From Tupaia tana (taxonomy: Eukaryota > Chordata > Mammalia > Scandentia > Tupaiidae): a stretch of 64,000 bases of DNA. Positions 56,836 through 64,000 of the stretch are shown here, piece by piece. Under the pieces are notes generated by a model, which was not told where the DNA came from, searched no databases, and saw only the letters and a program-made list of their open reading frames with translations. Position 1 is the stretch's first letter. Each line of letters opens with the position of its first letter. The stretch is from positions 3,857,867 to 3,921,866 of the forward strand of contig JAKSZU010000003.1 of NCBI GenBank assembly GCA_026018925.1, given 5' to 3'. The position numbers and the translations under genes are program-made.

Positions 56836-58417
56836 GTTATCTTGAATTAATGATGGTACCGCTGTTTATGAGGCCTCAAGAAACGGAAATAATAAATACC
56901 AGAAAGCTAACAACCTTATGTGTTTGGAGGTAGAATTGGTGGTTCTGCCCTCCTGTGTGGTCCCATTCCCTTCTGCACAAGGAACCAACTGCACCTTCTC
57001 AATTAAAAGGGTTGCCATACAAACCGCCTTCAAGGACAGACCACCAGAAGGGTACGAACAGGCAGGGCAGGGCACTGCCATTCAGGGACCTACAGGAACA
57101 GAGACAAATAGCCTCTAGGTTCTGTCCCCTCAGGGACGCAGAGCAGACGTGTAAAAGCAAAGAGGCATGGCTGCCTGCACTTCCCACTGCCCTCGGGTTC
57201 CTCCCATCCAGGACACTGGAAAGCCCTGAGTGAGGAGGTCAAGGCCCCGGGCAGGCGAGTGCTCTGGAAAGCTCAAGGACGGCATTTCCACCTTCCTTCT
57301 CTACGACTATAGATTGCAATCTACTTCGCTTACAGCTTATAGCTAAAGTTCCCCACATGTATTCGGTGCCTTTCAGACTACTTAAAATGACTTCTCACTC
57401 TTGTAGGACGTGCCCTGCCCCAAATCGTGACAACTGAGAACGAATGGACGGCGAGCCACAGAGAAAGATCTGCGCCTGCCTTGTTCCAGATGGCCTCCCA
57501 CATCTGAAAAGAGACCTCCCTGCTCAGGAGCCCGCTGCGGCATTTCAGGATTACTGTCGGTTTTCACCGCCTCCAGACTACAATGGAAAAAGGGAAGAAA
57601 ATCATTTATCTTAAGAAGCCAGGACTTCTATCATCTTTTTTAGAGTAACTGTTGGTTTCTGTTTCCCCAAGCCATTTTGAGAGACTCTTGGAGTTCCAAC
57701 CTGCAGGAAACAAAAACTTTGAAATATTAATAATTTAAAAACAAAAGAATGGCACTTAATCTTTCTGCTTCTGTGTCTAGGAGAGGTATAAACTAACCAA
57801 GAGCAAATTTTATCGATTTAGATAAGCTAGGTGAGATGTTCTGAATTCCATAAAACTTCAACAGTCACAAAGTTTTAGCAATCCCAACCTTGTTCCAACA
57901 TCAAGTGGAGAATCTCTAGCAAAATTTTGCCAATGAGAAAAATTTAACAAACTTGGTGAGAATGATTTCAACTTAGGACATTAATTTTTATATAAATAGA
58001 TTTTGCTATAGTTGTTGAGAATAATTTGCTCTCTTATCCAAATTCAAACATTCTTTTTAATAGTATTGACTTATTTTGTCAAATCATTTATTTTCTCACA
58101 AAATATGTAAAGAATCCTTGATCTGGCCTCTATCCAAATTGATATACCATTTAACTAGCAGTAATGTAATGAGATTTTATTATAATAGTTAAATTATTAC
58201 CTTTATTCAGAAAGGTAAAATATGAGGGGCTTACATAAATAGAGAGATAGATGGATGGTAAATAATTAATGGAGGACAGATGAGAACATACCTGTTGAAG
58301 GAATGGTTTAAAGAAGTAGATTTCATCTCATGCTCCTTTAGTAATAAGACTCAAACTGAAACTTGAACTATTTATTTGGCTAATTAAAGACTTTCAAGTC
58401 AACATTCTGAGGCTTTT
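56836..58417. other. Unassigned non-coding stretch
   Basis: No gene or repeat recognised. 57.6-58.4 kb is AT-rich. Confidence 0.45.
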
Positions 58418-58431
58418 AAATAGCTTGCATA

Positions 58432-58694
58432 GGGACCAGCACTTAGCGTAATAGCTATGTCGCTGGACTCACATGTAGTTGACCGTGGTTCAAGTCCCAG
58501 ACCTAGTGGCTTAAAACTCACGCCAGGCGCGTGTGCGTGCATGCCCAAAAGCCAGAGAGGAGAATGGAGGAGAAGGGATTGCGGCGTGGCCATCCCCCCT
58601 GGGGGGTGATTTCTCGCTTTCTGTCTGTCTATCTGTCTGGCGAGCGCACGTGCCCTATAGCAAAAACCTCTCCAAAAAAAAAAAAAAAAAAAAG
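58432..58694 (+). mobile_element. tRNA-derived SINE (CYN-like, class A, young)
   Basis: Near-consensus copy with long A tail. TSD 'aaatagcttgcata' is perfect (58418-58431 and 58695-58708). Confidence 0.97.
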
Positions 58695-58940
58695 AAATAG
58701 CTTGCATAACTAGAACCTAAACGGAATCGTAAAATAACAGGGTTAGACATGCCCTTGAAATCACCTATTAGGAAACCAGCTCCTCATCCCATCTCCTCAA
58801 GCATCCATTCATTTAATCGATATGAAAATTTAGAGACAGAGATATAAATTTGCTTGATTCAGATTACACAATTTATTAGTTAAGATTTGGGTGTAGATGA
58901 GAGAAAACTGCATTAACAGTGGTTTAACCATATAAGGACA

Positions 58941-59045
58941 TATAGATGCTCCTCAGTATATGATGGGATTATGTACCAATAAACCAATGGTAAATTAAAA
59001 ATATCTTAAATCAAAAATGCATTTAATACCCGAATAAACTCATTG
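58941..59045 (+). repeat. Tigger-type DNA transposon end
   Basis: 'agatgctcctcagtatatga', 'accaataaaccaatggtaaa' and 'caaaaatgcatttaataccc' match one end of a Tigger-type MITE. The other end is not seen. Confidence 0.65.
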
Positions 59046-60639
59046 TACAGTCAAAAAATTGAAAGACAAGCCATTGTAGGGACGGTGTCTTTTTTGTTCC
59101 ACATAAAATAAATCCACGCTGGGCAGTCGGGGGCTGGTCTGAGAGGCCTGTCCCCGAGGGTGTCAGTGGTGGGCAGCTCCCACTGTCATGGCTCCTCCGT
59201 GAGCCAGGTAGGAGCTGCAACATCCCGGCCACATGCCAGGCAGCAGGAAGTAGGGAGATGGCAGAGCAACCTGGGATCATTCAGATTCATTGCTCCTCCT
59301 AGAAAGACCCTGTCTGAGAGCCCCAGCTAAGAACAGCTCACTGCCATGACGGTCATGTCAACTTAGGCTGAGAAGTTCACTGTTCAGCTGAATGCAGACA
59401 GCACCCGAAATGTACGCACCACACACACACACACACACACACTCACACAACCCAAAGCAAATTAAACGAAACTAAGTTATGGCAAAGCAGGCTTTTGTTC
59501 ATAAGAAAGAGGGAAATTTTGATATTAAGCAGAGAGTTAATATTTCTCCCAAAGAAACAATTACTGTCAAAACTCAGGGTTCTTAAATTGCAGTTGTTTC
59601 TGTGACAGCAGAAACATTGCAAATGCTCACATGTAAAAGTCCTCACTGGATGATGTGACTGCTCTTTCAGCCGTACCAATAACTGGAGGTATTCAGACTT
59701 CTCTACTGGAAAGATCTGCTTCAAACCCAGGGCCACAGCTCAGTGACGGATCTTGGCTGTGATGTCTATCCTTGGGGTCTGTACAAGCTTCTAACTGTAA
59801 AATGGGGGTTGAAGACATGGGTTGAAGGGCCTTTCGCTTCCCCATAATTGCCATCAGTCTTCTCAACAAAGCCATTGGATATAAGTATGTAATTTAAATA
59901 AAAACAATGCACTTCGTATGTAAATTTGGCTTCAGGGGAAAAAAAATTATTCATTTTCAACAAAATTGACCCCTGAAACTGCTCTTGTATAGATATTCTG
60001 GAGTTGGCACTGAAAAGGTCCCTTAGATGTTATTTGTGTAGGCTTCCAGCAACTTCTTTTACAAAGTTCTACAACACACACCTACCCACTGTCATGCACA
60101 CACACACACACACAGACACACATACCAGTCGCTCTCTCCTCAGAAAAAAAGATGGTTTAGATCTTCAGAATAAAAGTCCAGAGGCCTCCTGAGGGTACAG
60201 GAAAGGAGAGAAAGGAGGGAAGATATTGCTTGTTCCTTTCTGAAGAGTTCATAGCAGCTGGAGACAAACCAAGTTTAGTTTCTTATTTCAACAGTATCTT
60301 AAATTAAATACCAAATACAATGTTTTATAATTACCAAGTCTTTACAGGTAGCCTGTTAGTCAGAGGGAAAAGAAGGTGCTGGTAGAGGGACGAGCCCTGA
60401 TATATCAAGAGCTGACTGGTAGGCACCGGAAACCTTGCAGAAACAAGAAAATACAGGTGTCGGACTAACGGAATAATTGTGAGTGACAATGCCTTTTGTC
60501 TTCATTTGTTTATTTACTCATCATTTCATACCTTCACCATATATTCCTGAAGAAGTTAACAAAGCTACAGAAAGTCTTTTTTTAAGGATGTTAGGATACA
60601 GTGTGATGAGAGGAGATGATGCTACGGTGACAATGAAAA
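59046..60639. other. Unassigned stretch with AC microsatellites
   Basis: (AC)n tracts lie at 59419-59442 and about 60096-60124. No gene recognised. Confidence 0.5.
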
Positions 60640-60795
60640 TAATCACCAACACTGCTGTGGTGGTTACTGCATGCTGGACATCAAGCTAAGCGTTTAAAAC
60701 TTTATTTAATTTTCACAAAAACTTCATGAGTTAGATCATATTTTTATTCCTATCTTACAGGGAAGAAAACTGACACACAGAGATGAGTTCTCAAA
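60640..60795 (-). repeat. MIR SINE fragment
   Basis: 'actgcatgctggacatcaag', 'tttaattttcacaaaaactt' and 'gaagaaaactgacacacaga' fit an antisense MIR. Confidence 0.7.
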
Positions 60796-60807
60796 AAGAT
60801 CAATTAT

Positions 60808-61071
60808 GGGACTAGCACATGCATGGCGTAGGGGTTACGTTGCTGAACTCCCACACAGCCTACTGTGGTTCGAGTCCCAGACCCAGTGACTTGAAAATCA
60901 CACCAGGAGCATGTGCATGTATGCCTAGGACCCTGGGAGGAGAATGGAGGAGAAGGGATTGTGATATGGCCATTCCTCTTGGGGAGTGATTTCTCACTTT
61001 TTCTCTGTTTCTCTCCCCAGCAAGCACATGTGCCTTAAGGAAAAAAACTTCTAAAAAAAAAAATTTAAAAA
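60808..61071 (+). mobile_element. tRNA-derived SINE (CYN-like, class A)
   Basis: It shows 'gggactagcacatgcatggc', B box 'ggttcgagtcc', 'ggaggagaagggattgtgat' and 'catgtgccttaaggaaaaaa'. Flanks 'agatcaatta' and 'agaaatcaattg' suggest the TSD. Confidence 0.94.
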
Positions 61072-61689
61072 GAGAAATCAATTGCATTTTTATGTACATC
61101 TCCATGGAAACAGAGTAGTATAGCTACAATCACTCCTGAGGAGCTCTGCCTCTAGTATTCATGGCTTAGGCAATCTCTTCTCCCTGAATAACTTTCTTCT
61201 AGTCAACACGATCATTCAACTTTGAGGAGATGTCACTTCTGTGATTAGATTTTAAAAGTTTAACTTCCGTCTTGACAGTTGACTATGTGCCTTCCTGGCT
61301 TTGACAAAGCGAGCTGCCGTCTGAGAAGGCCGCTGAGAAGAGCACAGAGAAGCCTCCAGCCACAGTCCGCTGGAAACAGAGGCCATCGGTCCAAAGGCCT
61401 AGAATAAACTGAATCCTGTCAAATCTACATAGATGAGTCTGGAGATGGCCCTTCCCCAGCGGGCTATCAAATGACTCTGGTGACTGCGCTGCAGTGCAGC
61501 CTCGTGAGAAAGCGGTGAGAAGGCCACGCTGCGCTGCGCTAGATTTCTGATCTGCAAAGACCGAGAGATGAAGATGTGGGTTATTGAAAGCCAACGAGCA
61601 TGTGGTAATTGGCAATGCAGAAGGTCACAAAAAAGTAATATCTTTTTGAAAGACTCCAAAATAATCTAAAAGTAAAGATAATTCACATT
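61072..61689. other. Unassigned stretch
   Basis: Frames of up to 110 codons on the minus strand at 61.28-61.66 kb match nothing I know. Confidence 0.4.
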
Positions 61690-62440
61690 TGAAGTAAAAT
61701 TAACATCACTGGTAATAAAAAGAATAGAAATTATACTGGCATTAAGATACAGAAATATTTCACAGTTTGCTAGAAAAGCATAATAAATTATTTAACTTGC
61801 TTTGGAGAAGGCTTGAGGAAATGAAACTACTAGTCTGAGTGTAAGTCAGTACAATATTTCTGAAAATTTTGCAATATGCACTGAAAGACTTAAAAAGGTA
61901 ATTTCTCTTTAACACAACAATTGTTAAGAATTTTGTATTGGGAAATAATGAGGTTTGTGTGTAGAAATGTATCAGATGCTTCTCAGTACTTGCTTATAAT
62001 TGTGTAATTTAAAACAGTCTAAAATTACACATGCATACACACACAGACACACACACACACAAGCACACATTGCCAGAAGTTGCATGAGAGAGAGAGAGAG
62101 AGAGATACCCTACAATGGCCTTGTATCCGATCAGAATTTCAGTTACACATGTGCACCCAATGTATTTTTCAACCCACTAGGGCTGGGATTTGAACTGGGG
62201 TCAGCCATGTGGGATCCATGTCTATGTACATTACTTAATCTCTGCACTATGCTTGATAGTGGGCTAGCTCAACTATCTAAATATTTAACAATACATTATC
62301 TATTAAATGTTAGAATTCTCTGTATTCTTTAAAATGTTTAAAGTAGAAAAATACTAAATAAACTAGAAAAGCAGTTATGGTTTTTAAAACACTAAGTATG
62401 CTATAAAACAAATATACAGCAAGTATCTGTGTAAATCACT
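61690..62440 (+). repeat. Old L1/HAL1-like fragment with nested SINE-like insert
   Basis: 61.7-62.02 kb and 62.27-62.42 kb read like the ORF2 end of a very old L1 or HAL1 ('acaatacattatctattaaa'). The insert between them has an AC tract (62036-62060), a GA tract (62086-62105) and a tRNA-like box. Confidence 0.5.
62085..62265 (-). repeat. Old tRNA-SINE-like insert
   Basis: 'gggctgggatttgaactggg' followed by 'gccatgtgggatccatg' is the antisense B box and head of a diverged tRNA SINE of uncertain class. Confidence 0.5.
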
Positions 62441-64000
62441 CATGTAGACGACATAGAAAATAATGACTAACACAATTTCCATTAGGGTAGTTGAAGGCTT
62501 GTCTCAGTTGCTCAAATTAGAGTAGTACAGATAATTTCTATTTTCATATCTGTTCTTTTTCATATTTTCGCACTTAGAAAAGGTTGTAGATTGTCCTTAT
62601 AATTAGGAGAAGAAAAAGTATTATTGTTAATAGTATAATTAATTTCTTCATGATCCAAGAGAGATTAAATGTTACTGTATATTCACTTCTAAAAGACTTC
62701 TTACAACTAAGACCAAGAAAAATTCATTAAATCAAGAAAATGTTGATGATAGACGGTCTCTGGTAAGTGATGAAGTTAATCTTTCATTGTGCTCTTGATG
62801 GTCGGTTTGCTGCTGCTCATGCCTAGGCTATCCATCAGAACGCTGCCGTGGCTGTCGGAAGCAAAATGCTATCTCAGCTATGCTGGCTACAGATAAGAAC
62901 TGTTGAACTATTGTGGGGATGAGGTCCTCAGAAACAACCCTATTCTAAAATATTGAACACATAGTGTTCTCGTGAACATGGAAGAGAAGTCTACGAAATA
63001 TGCAGGCAACTCTCTATTCCATGAGTTTTCCAGAATACATCATTCATTGTTCACTGGCGTTTAAATTTGGTCCCTGGTTGGAGCATGCAACTCTGAATAG
63101 TAACCATCCATGTATGTATGCCTTTTGCTTCCACAGTCATACTTTATTAAATAACAGTGTCATTTATAGTATTTATTTTTCAGCGAGAAGCTCTTTGTTG
63201 CAGTGTGTCAGTCAGGACTCTAGCAGAGCATGGACATGATTAATTAGTGATCATTTATGCACACTGATGCCTCCTGGATAACTGCTAATTCTCTCGGGTT
63301 ATCTGTACATGTGGAATGAATAGATCATGATAAGGAACTAAGTCGGCACCAGATGACATTGATGGAAATGGTAACATTTTCTTTATTGCTGCTAAATGAT
63401 GAATTGGAGTGCACTGCACTCTGCATAAAAATAACCACTCTGTATAAGCCCTGTGTAAAGCAGGAAGACTTCAAATTTCCCTTGTTGAGAAATAGCGTCT
63501 TATCTAGTAAGAACAAAGCAATCATAGGCTCACGTGTAAAAAAAAAAAATATGAGAGAAATATTTTTTAAAGGCATGAAGGAATAGTAGATTTCTAAGTC
63601 TTTAGTCAAACCTATGGCTCAATCAAAGAAGACCGTGCCCCGCAGTACAACTTCAATCTGGTACTCTTTCCTTGTCCTATACGGCCTCAGTGCACACTTT
63701 CATAAGAGCAATCTCAAACCTACTGCGGCCCAGACAGGGAGGTATGTTTCTCTTGGCTATGACTTGCGTTGGTCGAACACATACTGCATTCTGCTTGGAT
63801 TTAGGGATCTGATTTCTGTTCAGTCCCCACCCATAGGTACAGGTGACATTGGAATGCCAGCACTTTGACATTTTTCAGAATAACTGAAAAGAGTGCTCAA
63901 GCATAGGATAAAAAGGGATGAATCTTGAGATAAAACAAGGACGTCCCTCTTTTCAGTTGTCATGGGCACTGCAGACCCACAGTATTTCCGATGGTCTGGT
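62441..64000. other. Unassigned non-coding stretch to the window edge
   Basis: No gene or repeat recognised. The longest frames (below 95 codons) have no visible domain. Confidence 0.45.

Overview
This window looks like non-coding nuclear DNA from a placental mammal. No multi-exon gene, canonical RNA gene or CRISPR array is visible. Most of what can be recognised is interspersed repeats, often nested. A tRNA-derived SINE with perfect or near-perfect B boxes (GGTTCGAGTCC) occurs about 34 times. It matches my memory of the CYN SINEs of colugos (Dermoptera). MST-type and MLT1-type MaLR LTRs, primate-like L1 3' halves and the absence of full Alu elements also fit a euarchontan that is not a primate. 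Colugo is therefore my best guess (about 0.65), made without a database search.

The SINEs fall into three classes, used as labels below. Class A is about 265-290 bp, with a 'gttagcgtaatgg' head and a 'ctcca' plus poly(A) end. It contains the least diverged, most CpG-rich copies. Class B is about 170-190 bp, with a 'ggcatggtggttaaggc' head and a 'ggtcaaattaaaataaatg' end, and it lacks the central 90-100 bp. Class C is about 240-260 bp, with a 'ttaaggtggctggatcc' head and a 'cttgaaaaacatgctggg' middle. A separate, older SINE-like family appears four times, always on the minus strand.

Two processed retrocopies are the gene-like content. At 16810-17640 (+) lies a poly(A)-tailed, 16-bp-TSD-flanked copy of the H3-3A mRNA. 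Its 136-codon frame is intact and, as far as I can recall the protein, identical to histone H3.3. At 8150-9393 (-) lies a copy of the CCDC59 (TAP26) mRNA with a 17-bp TSD. A class A SINE inserted into its coding region adds exactly 303 bp in frame, leaving a continuous 341-codon frame.

Layout. 1-6.1 kb: MIR fragment, a class A SINE and a twin-primed (5'-inverted) L1. 6-10.6 kb: SINE with CCTT satellite, old L1, hAT-like fragment, CCDC59 retrocopy, MLT1 LTR. 12-25 kb: SINEs, the H3.3 retrocopy, a 7SL-like monomer, a mariner-type MITE and a perfect 26-bp hairpin. 26-34 kb: old L1, L2 and MIR, a TSD-flanked young L1, SINEs and a second MITE copy split by a SINE. 35-43 kb: dense SINEs, L1 ORF2 split by a 1.42-kb LTR. 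43-52 kb: SINEs, a large GAAA/GGAA satellite and a Tigger-like element split by a SINE. 53-64 kb: a solo LTR with 6-bp TSD, L1 and MST LTRs with nested SINEs, and mostly unassigned AT-rich sequence.

I see no convincing new biological system. The most useful leads are the intact H3.3 retrocopy, the in-frame SINE in the CCDC59 retrocopy, the long LTR carrying a small ORF, and the hairpin. Repeat boundaries without a stated target-site duplication (TSD) are good to about 10-20 bp.
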